Below, piece by piece: positions 15,927 to 22,368 of a stretch of 22,368 nt of DNA; position 1 is the stretch's first letter, and each line of letters starts with the position of its first letter. The position numbers and the translations under genes are program-made. Under the pieces are notes generated by a model that was not told where the DNA came from, searched no databases, and saw only the letters and a program-made list of their open reading frames with translations. The stretch comes from DATLAN01 sp035527455. GTDB lineage: Bacteria > Planctomycetota > Planctomycetia > Pirellulales > Thermoguttaceae. The stretch lies in the NCBI GenBank assembly GCA_035527455.1, contig DATLAN010000222.1:1-22368 (forward strand). Reading direction: 5' to 3'.

Positions 15927-16003
15927 GGGTGGCACGCCCTGAGGAACGAAGGGCGTGGAAAACCTGCCAAACCACGCCCTTCGTTCCTCAGGGCGTGCCA
16001 CCC
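15927..16003. repeat. Perfect inverted repeat, 32-bp arms, 13-nt loop
   Basis: The arm at 15927-15958 (begins GGGTGGCACGCCCTGAGG) is the exact reverse complement of 15972-16003, with an A-rich 13-nt loop between. It lies between the convergent ends of the unknown gene (stop 15898) and the YccA-like gene (stop 16112) and could act as a transcription barrier for both. It has no T-tract. The perfection of the arms suggests recent arrival or gene conversion. Confidence 0.85.
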
Positions 16004-16061
16004 TCGCCAAAAAAGCGGACAAGTTATTCTAGCGCAAGCACTTAGCGAAGCGCGGTCACGC

Positions 16062-16093
16062 CCAGTCTGAAATGGAACCAGTCAGAAATGGAA
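16062..16093. repeat. 16-bp tandem duplication
   Basis: The units CCAGTCTGAAATGGAA (16062-16077) and CCAGTCAGAAATGGAA (16078-16093) differ at one base. They lie just downstream of the YccA-like gene's 3' end, in the space shared with the perfect inverted repeat. No function is suggested. Confidence 0.7.
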
Positions 16094-16111
16094 CAGGAGG
16101 CGACCCCGCCG

Positions 16112-16822
16112 TCAATCCCGCGACATGAACAACAGTAGGATATACCAGAACAACAGGGCCACCGAAGCGAACAGGGCCAGCGACGCAGCGACGTGCTGGC
16201 CGATTCGGTAATGGTGCAGCACGTTCGACGTATGATAGAGGATGTAGCCGCAGGCCAACGCGATCACCGCGTAAATGAAGATGGCTCCCAACGCGAAGTT
16301 GAAAAGAACCGAAACCAGGATCAGCCCCATCGCCGCGAGCATGCCGAAGAACAGTATGCCTCGCAGGAAAGAGAAATCCTTTCGGGTTATGAAGACGGCG
16401 GCCGTCAGGGCCCCGAACAGGGCAAGGGTCGCAACCGCGGCCGAGGTGATAGCACCGGGATAAACCGTTTTGGCGATGTAGAGCAGCGGCACAAAAATGA
16501 TCGCCTCGGCAGCCACGTACAGTCCGAGGCCCGCATACTGCATACCCGGGCTGACGGCAGATCGGGCCCAGCTTTCCGCAATGTAGCTGACGACCATGAA
16601 CAACCCTATCACAATCAGCCAGCTAAACCGTCCGCCTAACATTGTGCCCACCAGAATCTCGATCCCGGGCAGGCTCAGCAACACGGCTTCGAGGATGACG
16701 AACAGACCGATCGCGCCGGCCAGGTGCAGGTAGGTCTTGGTGATGAAGTCGGTTCGCTCGCCCGCGGCGGCCTGGGCCGCAAACACACCCATCGGGTTCC
16801 GGTAGTTGTCGACGTAGCTCAT
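16112..16822 (-). CDS. Bax-inhibitor-1 family membrane protein, YccA-like
   Basis: Integral inner-membrane protein of 236 residues with about seven helices spread over 30-232 and a short polar N-terminus. It has the family's TRKDFSFLRG element (146-155), an HTSNVLHH segment (197-204) and a C-terminal MSRD. This matches my recollection of E. coli YccA (TRKDMSFLGG, ETSNIIHG, ASRD) better than YbhL or YetJ. YccA binds and restrains the FtsH-HflKC protease; BI-1 relatives can leak Ca2+ through an acidic pair. Here the acidic residue before TSN is His197 and the TM7 position is Ser220. The start at 16822 has AGGAG six bases upstream, and a consensus promoter lies at 16897-16924. A second ATG, ten codons upstream at 16852, is less well supported. 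Confidence 0.9.
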   Translation of the reverse strand: MSYVDNYRNPMGVFAAQAAAGERTDFITKTYLHLAGAIGLFVILEAVLLSLPGIEILVGTMLGGRFSWLIVIGLFMVVSYIAESWARSAVSPGMQYAGLGLYVAAEAIIFVPLLYIAKTVYPGAITSAAVATLALFGALTAAVFITRKDFSFLRGILFFGMLAAMGLILVSVLFNFALGAIFIYAVIALACGYILYHTSNVLHHYRIGQHVAASLALFASVALLFWYILLLFMSRD

Positions 16823-16829
16823 AGGATCT

Positions 16830-16846
16830 CCTTTTCGCGAAAAAGG
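16830..16846 (-). promoter_or_regulatory. Small hairpin covering part of the YccA-like gene's ribosome site
   Basis: In the mRNA the sequence CCTTTTTCGCGAAAAGG can form a 6-bp stem with a 5-nt loop. Its 3' arm includes the first part of the AAAAGGAG Shine-Dalgarno. It could lower translation until melted, but the stem is short and mostly A-U. Confidence 0.35.
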
Positions 16847-16896
16847 GGCCAAGAGTAACTCCCAAACCGGCGCAGCACGCCAGACGAACTCCGGAA

Positions 16897-16924
16897 ATTA
16901 TACCGCATGCTCCCGGCCAGACAA
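16897..16924 (-). promoter_or_regulatory. Sigma-70-type promoter for the YccA-like gene
   Basis: On the minus strand, TTGTCT (16924-16919) and consensus TATAAT (16902-16897) are separated by 16 bases. The predicted start is near 16890, with a leader of about 68 nt. Confidence 0.65.
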
Positions 16925-17076
16925 GGGGTTTTCGGACAGCTCCCCCCGGTTGTCACGCCGTGGCCCGGAGAATCGGCATTACGCCGTTATGCCGCAAGTC
17001 GTTGTCGGGCAATGTTTTTCAAGGGGCCGCACGGCCAAATTACCGCCGGACCGCATGGGCGCGACCCGGACGGCAT

Positions 17077-17132
17077 GGGCGCGACCCGCGGTCGCGGCTT
17101 TTTAGGGCGCGACCAGCGGTCGCGGCTTTATG
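17077..17132. repeat. 28-bp direct repeat (two units) with internal palindromes, running into the GH16 stop codon
   Basis: Units at 17077-17104 and 17105-17132 each read GGGCGCGACC, one base, GCGGTCGCGGCTTT, then variable end bases. Each contains the inverted repeat GCGACC/GGTCGC. A partial relative (GGGCGCGACCCGGACG) lies at 17057-17072. The second unit contains the TTA at 17128-17130 that is the GH16 TAA stop on the minus strand. No gene is seen in 16925-17127. Confidence 0.8.
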
Positions 17133-17922
17133 GGGAGCGCCAGGAACGCACGTACTCGATGCTGAACGTCGACGGCAGGTTCTCCACCTCGGGCAGGCCG
17201 AACCAGTCGGGCATCGTTTCGCTGTCGAAGTTCATGTGCAGCGGCTGATGCCAATGCGTGTTCTGCATGCTGCGAACGACCTTGCCGTCGACGTAGTACT
17301 TCAACTCGTCCTTGTTCCACTCCAGGCCGTACGTGTGAAAGCCGTCGGCCAGCCGAAACGGGGCTTCCCACGTGCTGCCTTTGTTCCAGTGGTTGTTGCC
17401 GTCCTCGGGAGTCCGAAACACGTGGGCGTTCATATGCACCGCCCTCTCGTGCTTCGGTGCCCCGCCGCCGATCTCGAACACGTCGATCTCCGTCCACCGG
17501 TCCGGCTCCTGGGCGTAGAACCAGAACGCGCTGGACGCCCGCGAGTCCATCGGCCGGCACTTGATCTCGAAGTAGCCGTAAAGCACCTTGGCCTTGCTCT
17601 TCACCGCCGCCGTGGTGAACGTGTGGTATCCCTCGGGCAGATCGGGGAGATTCTCGGCCTTGGCCCTCAAGTGCAGTTGGCCGTCGCCGACCGTCACGTT
17701 GTCCTTCGAGAAGAAGCCGGGCTGTCGTCCCTTCCAGGTCGGATTGTTCGGATGCCATTTTTCGTCGTCCAAACGATCGGCCCGGAACTCGTCGCTCAGT
17801 TCGGCGATCACCTCCCATTTCCCGTGCGGCAACGGGCAGACCGTCGAAGCCGCTTCATCCTCAGCCACGGCAACGTCGCCGATCACGGCCGCGAGTAAAC
17901 CGATCAAGCTCAGTCTGGTCAT
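17128..17922 (-). CDS. Secreted glycoside hydrolase family 16 endo-beta-glycanase
   Basis: Retaining endo-glycanase of the GH16 jelly-roll family, acting outside the cytoplasm on beta-linked polysaccharides. The 264 residues start with a signal peptide (1-20, MTRLSLIGLLAAVIGDVAVA) and then a single catalytic domain with no appended binding module. The catalytic signature ExDxxE is intact as EIDVFE at 145-150 (nucleophile Glu145, Asp147, acid/base Glu150). It is preceded by GYFEIKCRPMDSRASSAFWF at 116-135 and followed by a typical DGFHTYGLEWNKDELKYYVDG strand pair at 193-213. The bulged signature fits the agarase/carrageenase/laminarinase side of the family and not xyloglucan transferases, but the substrate is not decided. 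The start at 17922 has AAAGGAG nearby; an in-frame start upstream at 18012 would place repeat-encoded residues before the signal peptide. It is divergent from the esterase gene. Confidence 0.93.
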   Translation of the reverse strand: MTRLSLIGLLAAVIGDVAVAEDEAASTVCPLPHGKWEVIAELSDEFRADRLDDEKWHPNNPTWKGRQPGFFSKDNVTVGDGQLHLRAKAENLPDLPEGYHTFTTAAVKSKAKVLYGYFEIKCRPMDSRASSAFWFYAQEPDRWTEIDVFEIGGGAPKHERAVHMNAHVFRTPEDGNNHWNKGSTWEAPFRLADGFHTYGLEWNKDELKYYVDGKVVRSMQNTHWHQPLHMNFDSETMPDWFGLPEVENLPSTFSIEYVRSWRSP

Positions 17923-17945
17923 GGCATCTCCTTTGCAAGTTGGGG

Positions 17946-18028
17946 CGTTTAGCGGGCGGGCTTGCCCGCCGTTGCTTCGGTAGAGAAACGCCATCCCCAC
18001 AACGGCGGGCAAGCCCGCCCGCTAAACG
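17946..18028. repeat. Inverted pair of the 28-bp palindromic repeat (copies 2 and 3) between divergent genes
   Basis: Copy 2 (17946-17973, reverse orientation) and copy 3 (18001-18028, forward) are exact reverse complements around a 27-nt centre, and each is identical to the copy at 1933-1960. Together they can form an 83-nt hairpin or cruciform. It lies between the GH16 start (17922) and the esterase start (18118), inside the region that must hold both promoters. No clear -10/-35 pair was found for either gene. Confidence 0.85.
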
Positions 18029-18054
18029 TCTTGAAAAACCGACGTTCGTCATGC

Positions 18055-18096
18055 ACCATGGTATCATCCGTACAAACCATGGTATCATCCGTACAA
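18055..18096 (+). repeat. 21-bp tandem duplication upstream of the esterase start
   Basis: Two exact units, each ACCATGG followed by TATCATCCGTACAA, lie at 18055-18075 and 18076-18096, ending 21 bases before the ATG. Each contains a TATCAT that resembles a -10 box and a CCATGG palindrome. They could be a doubled promoter element or operator. No -35 at proper spacing was found. Confidence 0.7.
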
Positions 18097-18117
18097 GCCG
18101 ACCGAAAGGAGTTTCCC

Positions 18118-18954
18118 ATGCGTTCGACCAAACACACGCTCTTTACCCTTCTGTTGCTGATCGCCTGCTTCGCTCTCGCCCTGGGCACGTCGTCCACATC
18201 CCACGCCGGGTGGACGGACCGGCAACCGTTCGTCGGCAGCACGGGCGATACGATCCACTTCTACCTGTTCAGCCCGGCCGAGGTCGAGCCCGGCCGGAAA
18301 TATCCGCTGGTCCTCTGGCTGCACGGCGGGCTGAAAGCGAACGGGGTGGGCGGGCCCAACATGCCGACCGACGCGTTCTATCAAGAGGCCCATCAACGGC
18401 AGCACCCCTGTTTCGTGCTGCGGCCGGTGGCTATCCAGGGCGAGAACTGGGTCTCGCCGCGCGGGGCCGGCACCGGCTCGCACGTCCAGCCCGAAACGCC
18501 GGCCCCGTCGGTCGCCGTGCTCATGGAACTGCTGGACGTGGTTCTTCGGCAACACCCGATCGACGCCGGCAGCCTGCACGTCCTGGGCGCGTCGATGGGC
18601 GGGTACGGCACGTGGGACGTGATCGCTCGCTATCCGGAGAAGTTCGCGTCGGCCATTCCGATCTGCGGCGGCGGCGATCCCGACAAGGCCGCGCGGATCA
18701 AGGACATGAAGATCTGGATCTTCCACAGTGCCGACGACAACACCGTGCCGGTGCGCGGATCGCAGGAGATGTTCCAGGCGCTGATGAAGGTCCGGGGCGA
18801 ATCACCGACGGTTCACGACGACGACGAGAAGACCGTTTCCATGTCGGCCGACGGCAAGATCCGCTACACGCAGTTCAAGCAGGGCGGCCACAACGCCTGG
18901 GATCGGGCCATGCGCGCGGAAGAGGTGATCGCGTGGGTGTTCGCCCGGCCGTAG
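18118..18954 (+). CDS. Secreted alpha/beta-hydrolase esterase (PHB depolymerase/feruloyl-esterase-like)
   Basis: The 278-residue protein has a signal peptide (1-30, MRSTKHTLFTLLLLIACFAL, cleavage near SHA) and one alpha/beta-hydrolase domain. HGG at 69-71 fits the oxyanion loop, GASMGGYGTWD at 157-167 carries nucleophile Ser159, HSADDNTVP at 203-211 supplies the acid (Asp206 or Asp207), and GGHNAWD at 256-262 supplies His258. The Gly-x-Ser-Met-Gly-Gly-x-Gly-[TS] context and the order of motifs fit LpqC/CE1-like predicted peptidase/esterases, which remove acyl groups from polysaccharides or cleave polyesters. The start at 18118 is set by AAAGGAG six bases upstream and by the signal peptide; the in-frame extension upstream is encoded by repeats. 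It is divergent from GH16 and could act with it. Its stop is six bases from the convergent TrkH stop. Confidence 0.9.
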   Translation: MRSTKHTLFTLLLLIACFALALGTSSTSHAGWTDRQPFVGSTGDTIHFYLFSPAEVEPGRKYPLVLWLHGGLKANGVGGPNMPTDAFYQEAHQRQHPCFVLRPVAIQGENWVSPRGAGTGSHVQPETPAPSVAVLMELLDVVLRQHPIDAGSLHVLGASMGGYGTWDVIARYPEKFASAIPICGGGDPDKAARIKDMKIWIFHSADDNTVPVRGSQEMFQALMKVRGESPTVHDDDEKTVSMSADGKIRYTQFKQGGHNAWDRAMRAEEVIAWVFARP

Positions 18955-18960
18955 TCGCCC

Positions 18961-20598
18961 CTATTGCGTCCGCCAGAACCTGGGGATGAAGATCACCAGG
19001 ATCACGAAGATCTCCAGCCGGCCGATCATCATCAGCCAGATGAAGAGGATCTTGGTGTACCAGCGAAAGTGCGTATAGCTCTTCGTGGCGCCGATCACGC
19101 CCAAGCCCGGGCCGATGTTGTTCAAGGTGGCGGCCACGCAACCGGCGGCGTCGATCAGCTTGTGTTCGACCTGGTGCCCTTCGCGGGTCCACGTGTCGTC
19201 GGGCTCGAAGGTGATCGTGAACAGCCAACTGAGCACGAAGATGGCCAGGATCAGCCCGAAGTAGACCAGGATGTTGCGGCGGAGTTCCTGGTCTTCGACC
19301 GGTTTGCCGGCCAGGCGCAAGGGGCGGACCACGCTGGGGCGGAAGGCGTGTTCGACCTCCAGCCGGAGGATCTTGAAGAAGAGGATATGGCGAATCACCT
19401 TCAGCCCTCCGCCCGTGCTGCCGGCGCATCCACCCACGAACATCAAGATCAGCAGCACGCCCCGGCCGAAGCTGTTCCAGAGGTCGAAGTTGTCGGTGCA
19501 GAAACCGGTGGTCGTCATGATCGAGACGACCTGGAACAGGCCGTGGCGGACGGCCGTCGCCACGGGCGGCCCGCCGCCCTCGTTCTTGTCGTCCGCTTCT
19601 TCGAGAGCCGCTTCCTTCTGTGCTGCCGTGGCCGACATGCCGCTGAAGGACCCGAAGTCGCCGCAGTACAGCCCGATGGCGACCACCAACACGGTGACCA
19701 CCAGGATCACGCCGATGTAAGCCCGCCATTCGACGTCGGCCAGCATGCGTTTCGGCCGCAGGATCGCCACCCAATACATCAGCATGAAGTTCGTGCCGGC
19801 CAGGAGCATGAACAGGACGATCGTCATCTGCACGGTCGGGCCGAAGTGGCCGACGCTGTCGTTGTAGGTGCTGAAACCCCCGGTGGCCATCGTGCCGAAG
19901 GCGTGGCACAGCGCGTCGAAGGGATTGAGGCCCTCGATCAACAGCAGCAGCGTCAAAGCTGCGTTCAGTCCCGCGTAGAGCAGGAACAAGACCCAGGCCG
20001 TATGTTGCATGCGGGTTTGAGGCGACGCTTGTCCGGGGCCGGGCATCTCCGCCCGCATCAACGCCTTGCCGGCCGAACCCTGTCCCAGGATCGCCACGAA
20101 CAACACGATGATCCCCAGGCCGCCGAGGAAGTGCGTGCTGGAACGCCAGAAGAGGATGCATCGCGGGACCAGCGGCGGCCGGTCGGAATCTTCGTGTACT
20201 TCCAGGTCGGTCAGCACGGTGGCCCCGGTCGTGCTGAAGCCGGATTGCGACTCGAACATCGCGTCGACGAAGGACATCGGCATATCCGGCCCGCGCTGGG
20301 TGTCGCTCAACACGAACGGGAATGCGCCGAGCACCGTGGCCAGGATCCAACTCAAGCCGACCACGGCCATGGCCTCTTTGCGGAAGAGTTGTCCGTCGCC
20401 GCGGCGGCCGAGATACCCCAGCAGGGCCCCCACGGCGAAACAAATCGCCATCGAACCCAAGAGCGCGAAGAAGCCGGCACGTTCGTGGGTCCACCGGGCG
20501 TCCGGCGCCAGCCACGCCCAAGGCAGGCTGAAGGCCATCGACCCGCCGATCAGCATGGCCACCAGGCCCAGCAGTCGGCACAGCAGCAGTAGGTTCAC
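18961..20598 (-). CDS. trkH: TrkH/KtrB-type potassium uptake channel subunit
   Basis: Membrane subunit of a Trk-type K+ transporter. With the GTG start at 20598 the protein is 545 residues. The four selectivity-filter loops are intact: STTGAT (122-127), MATGGFST (237-244), MTTTGF (361-366) and NNIGPG (493-498). The GSTGGGLKVIR element (393-403) lies between loops three and four. The family usually begins a few residues before a first helix, as here with VNLLLLCRLLGLVAML. An in-frame ATG at 20652 would add 18 polar residues, lacks a ribosome site and overlaps a TACAAT box, so it is less likely. A charged insertion of about 35 residues (SATAAQKEAALEEADDKNEG, about 322-341 and flanks) precedes the third filter loop. 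No trkA-like NAD-binding partner is in the window. Confidence 0.93.
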   Translation of the reverse strand: MNLLLLCRLLGLVAMLIGGSMAFSLPWAWLAPDARWTHERAGFFALLGSMAICFAVGALLGYLGRRGDGQLFRKEAMAVVGLSWILATVLGAFPFVLSDTQRGPDMPMSFVDAMFESQSGFSTTGATVLTDLEVHEDSDRPPLVPRCILFWRSSTHFLGGLGIIVLFVAILGQGSAGKALMRAEMPGPGQASPQTRMQHTAWVLFLLYAGLNAALTLLLLIEGLNPFDALCHAFGTMATGGFSTYNDSVGHFGPTVQMTIVLFMLLAGTNFMLMYWVAILRPKRMLADVEWRAYIGVILVVTVLVVAIGLYCGDFGSFSGMSATAAQKEAALEEADDKNEGGGPPVATAVRHGLFQVVSIMTTTGFCTDNFDLWNSFGRGVLLILMFVGGCAGSTGGGLKVIRHILFFKILRLEVEHAFRPSVVRPLRLAGKPVEDQELRRNILVYFGLILAIFVLSWLFTITFEPDDTWTREGHQVEHKLIDAAGCVAATLNNIGPGLGVIGATKSYTHFRWYTKILFIWLMMIGRLEIFVILVIFIPRFWRTQ

Positions 20599-20685
20599 GG
20601 TGGGAGTCCCCGACGTTCTGCGGGCAAAGGGGTTTCCGACTGATTGTAGCATCGGCCACGCAAAGCGAAAGGGGGAGCCGGCCGC

Positions 20686-20751
20686 AAGGAGCGAGCCGCC
20701 GAACTCATCCCGGCGCGAAAGGAGCGAGCCGCCGGGTTCATCCCGGCGCAG
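20686..20751. repeat. 33-bp tandem repeat (two units)
   Basis: Units at 20686-20718 and 20719-20751 share AAGGAGCGAGCCGCCG, four variable bases, then CATCCCGGCGC. They lie between the divergent TrkH and CBM-glycosidase genes. Each unit can form a CGGCG/CGCCG-type fold. No coding role. Confidence 0.8.
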
Positions 20752-20771
20752 AAACCACTACGCTCGTACCA

Positions 20772-20800
20772 TTGTGGGGATCACGCGGAACACCTATAAT
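20772..20800 (+). promoter_or_regulatory. Sigma-70-type promoter for the CBM-glycosidase gene
   Basis: TTGTGG (20772-20777) and consensus TATAAT (20795-20800) are separated by 17 bases. The predicted start is near 20806, leaving a leader of about 79 nt. The leader contains a small hairpin, AGACCT/AGGTCT at 20821-20842, and a repeated TCCGGTA. Confidence 0.7.
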
Positions 20801-20884
20801 CGCCGTAGTTCAGCCCGGCGAGACCTCTTGCTGCGAAGGTCTTCCGGTAATGTCCGGTACGAGGACACATGGAGGAATGCGACG

Positions 20885-22368
20885 ATGAAATCCTTATCGG
20901 CGGTAATCGTCATTCTCTTGACGCCTACGACCGCTCCTGCCGATGAAAACCTGCTGGTCAACGGCGGCTTCGAGCAGGGGTTGGCCGGATGGACCGAACT
21001 GTGGACGAGGTCGCCCGGCGGGAAGATGGAATTGGACGGCGACGTGTGCCACGGCGGCAGTCGAGCCGTGCGGATCGAGCATCGGGCCCGGGAGGATTGG
21101 AGCCTTTCGCAACAGCAGGCCCGAGAGGTCGAGCCGGGACAGATCTACGAACTGAGCGGTTGGGTCCGCGTTCGCGGAGAAGGCCGCACGACCCTGTGCG
21201 TGACCCCGCGAGACGGCGACGGCCAAGTGACCGATTGGGCCTTCGCCGGGCAAACGGCCGAAGCCGGCGACGATTGGCAGTTGCTCCGTTGCCGGTTCAT
21301 CGTTCCGCCGGGCACCAAGACCATGCTGCCGCGCTGGATCGGCGATGGACCGGCGACCGTGTGGCTGGATGACGCCCAATGGCGGCGGGAAGGCAGCGTG
21401 GACGATCTGCGAGGGAAGGATCTGCCTGCGACGTTGCAGGCGTCCAACAAGCTGCTCGACGTCACGCTCCAGGTGGCCGACGGCACGCTGAGGGTCGTCG
21501 ATCGCCGCAACAACCACCGATGGACGCAACAGGTCCAGCGGCCGGTCGTGGTGCTGGAGGCCAAACCGATCGACGACGGCTTCGAGTTGCGTCTGCTGGA
21601 AACGGCCAACATGCTGCCGATCACCGCGATGTTCCGCCTGGACCCGCAACAGCCGGAGATCGTCGTGGAGTTGACGGCCGAAGGCGAACTGAGCGGGGCG
21701 CTCGTGTTTCCGCATCCGCTGGTCAGCGACAAGGCCGACTTTCTCGTCATGCCCATGAACGAAGGCATCTCGTATCCGGCCGGCGACGCGAGCATTTCGC
21801 CGGCGTATTACCATCTCTACGGCGGCCACGGTCTGTGCATGGGATGGTACGGGCAGACGGACGCGCGGCGCGGGGCGATGACGCTGGTCGAGACGCCCGA
21901 CGACGCCGGCGTGCGGATGTTTCGCCGCGACGGGCTCTTGCACCTCACACCGGAGTGGGTGCCGCAGAAGGGCCGCTTCGGTTCCGCCCGGCGGCTGCGA
22001 TACGTCTTCTTCGACGACGGCGGCTACGTGGCCATGTGCAAGCGTTACCGGCAATACGCCCAAGCGATCGGACGGCTGAAGACGCTGGCCCAGAAGCGTG
22101 CCGAGAACCCAAACGTCGATCTGCTGGTCGGCGCCGTGAACGTCTGGTGCTGGGACGGCGACGCGGTGGGCATCTGCCGCGAGTTGCAGTCGGCCGGCGT
22201 CCGACGGATCCTCTGGAGCCATCGCCTCGACCCGGAGACGCTCCGCGCGCTCAACGAGATGGGCGTGTTGACCAGCCGCTACGACATCTTCCAGGACGTG
22301 ATGGACCCGGCCAACTTCCCCAACCTCCGGGGCGTGCATCCCGATTGGACGACCCCGGCGTGGCCGAA
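20885..22368 (+). CDS. Secreted CBM-containing glycoside-hydrolase-like protein, N-terminal part
   Basis: The open frame runs off the right edge after 494 codons. Residues 1-19 are a signal peptide (MKSLSAVIVILLTPTTAPA). Residues about 22-168 have the pattern of a CBM4/9/16-like jelly-roll: NLLVNGGFEQGLAGW, GGSRAVRIEH, YELSGWVRV, then VWLDDAQW. A beta-rich region (about 180-395) leads to what looks like the start of a (beta/alpha) barrel, with YRQYAQAIG, DLLVGAVNVWCWDGDA, GVRRILWSHRLDPETL and SRYDIFQDVMDP. The last segment resembles my recollection of GH101/GH129-like alpha-N-acetylgalactosaminidase barrels, but this is weak. The start at 20885 has GGAGG nine bases upstream and a consensus promoter before it. 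A long antisense frame over the same DNA is a shadow. Confidence 0.8.
   Translation, partial: MKSLSAVIVILLTPTTAPADENLLVNGGFEQGLAGWTELWTRSPGGKMELDGDVCHGGSRAVRIEHRAREDWSLSQQQAREVEPGQIYELSGWVRVRGEGRTTLCVTPRDGDGQVTDWAFAGQTAEAGDDWQLLRCRFIVPPGTKTMLPRWIGDGPATVWLDDAQWRREGSVDDLRGKDLPATLQASNKLLDVTLQVADGTLRVVDRRNNHRWTQQVQRPVVVLEAKPIDDGFELRLLETANMLPITAMFRLDPQQPEIVVELTAEGELSGALVFPHPLVSDKADFLVMPMNEGISYPAGDASISPAYYHLYGGHGLCMGWYGQTDARRGAMTLVETPDDAGVRMFRRDGLLHLTPEWVPQKGRFGSARRLRYVFFDDGGYVAMCKRYRQYAQAIGRLKTLAQKRAENPNVDLLVGAVNVWCWDGDAVGICRELQSAGVRRILWSHRLDPETLRALNEMGVLTSRYDIFQDVMDPANFPNLRGVHPDWTTPAWP

Noticed and set aside
17946..18028. CRISPR-like array from repeated palindromes
   Set aside because: Only two copies in opposite orientation with one spacer-length gap, and no cas genes; it is an inverted repeat.
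17962..18117. N-terminal extension of the esterase from an upstream start
   Set aside because: It would translate the 28-bp and 21-bp repeats ahead of a clear signal peptide that has its own AAAGGAG and ATG at 18118.
18964..20592. Plus-strand frame of 542 codons opposite trkH
   Set aside because: The minus strand carries the four TrkH filter loops; the plus product is His/Asp/Gln-rich and unstructured.
20894..22339. Minus-strand frame of 481 codons opposite the CBM-glycosidase gene
   Set aside because: The plus strand has a promoter, ribosome site, signal peptide and CBM pattern; the minus product looks like a shadow.

Overview
The window looks like a piece of a GC-rich Planctomycetes chromosome, probably Pirellulales-like. 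This is inferred from gene content and style: very large exported proteins with no clear domain name, NifU/NifS used as a housekeeping Fe-S pair, secreted carbohydrate-active enzymes, many single-gene transcription units, and intergenic spaces packed with GC-rich palindromic and short tandem repeats. No rRNA, tRNA, CRISPR array, transposase or integrase was seen.

Layout. Positions 1-14738 are read on the minus strand. From upstream to downstream they hold an inositol-monophosphatase-family enzyme (14738-13932), two giant exported membrane-anchored proteins whose stop and start codons overlap as ATGA (13622-10308 and 10311-3169), nifU (2980-2021), nifS (1790-567) and the first 79 codons of a secreted beta-propeller (SBBP-type) protein that runs off the left edge. 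On the right, a beta-rich protein of unknown function (15116-15898, +) sits behind a promoter and a strong intrinsic terminator. Then come a Bax-inhibitor-1/YccA-like membrane protein (16822-16112, -), a secreted GH16 glycanase (17922-17128, -) divergent from a secreted alpha/beta-hydrolase esterase (18118-18954, +), a TrkH-type K+ transporter (about 20598-18961, -), and the N-terminal 494 residues of a secreted CBM-plus-glycosidase-like protein (20885-end, +).

Most interesting system. The two giant genes encode three related modules of roughly 1,100-1,280 residues. Each begins with a signal-peptide-like segment and a shared motif close to V-[YF]-x-P-x-D...Y-x-P-x-x-[FY]-x-x-L. Each continues with about 900 residues of beta-strand-rich sequence with matching blocks and ends in a three-helix membrane hairpin. 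The second and third modules are fused in one 2,380-residue reading frame, and the former signal peptide of the third module is still visible at residues 1281-1298. I do not recognise the family and give it no function.

Other notable items: a leader with a promoter and terminator but no gene between them (14975-15083); several hairpin-forming intergenic repeats (417-565, 15927-16003, three copies of a 28-bp palindrome); a G-run tract abutting the nifS start codon with no Shine-Dalgarno; and a repeat unit that supplies the GH16 stop codon. GH16, the esterase and the CBM protein could together serve polysaccharide breakdown outside the cytoplasm, but the substrate cannot be read from the sequence.
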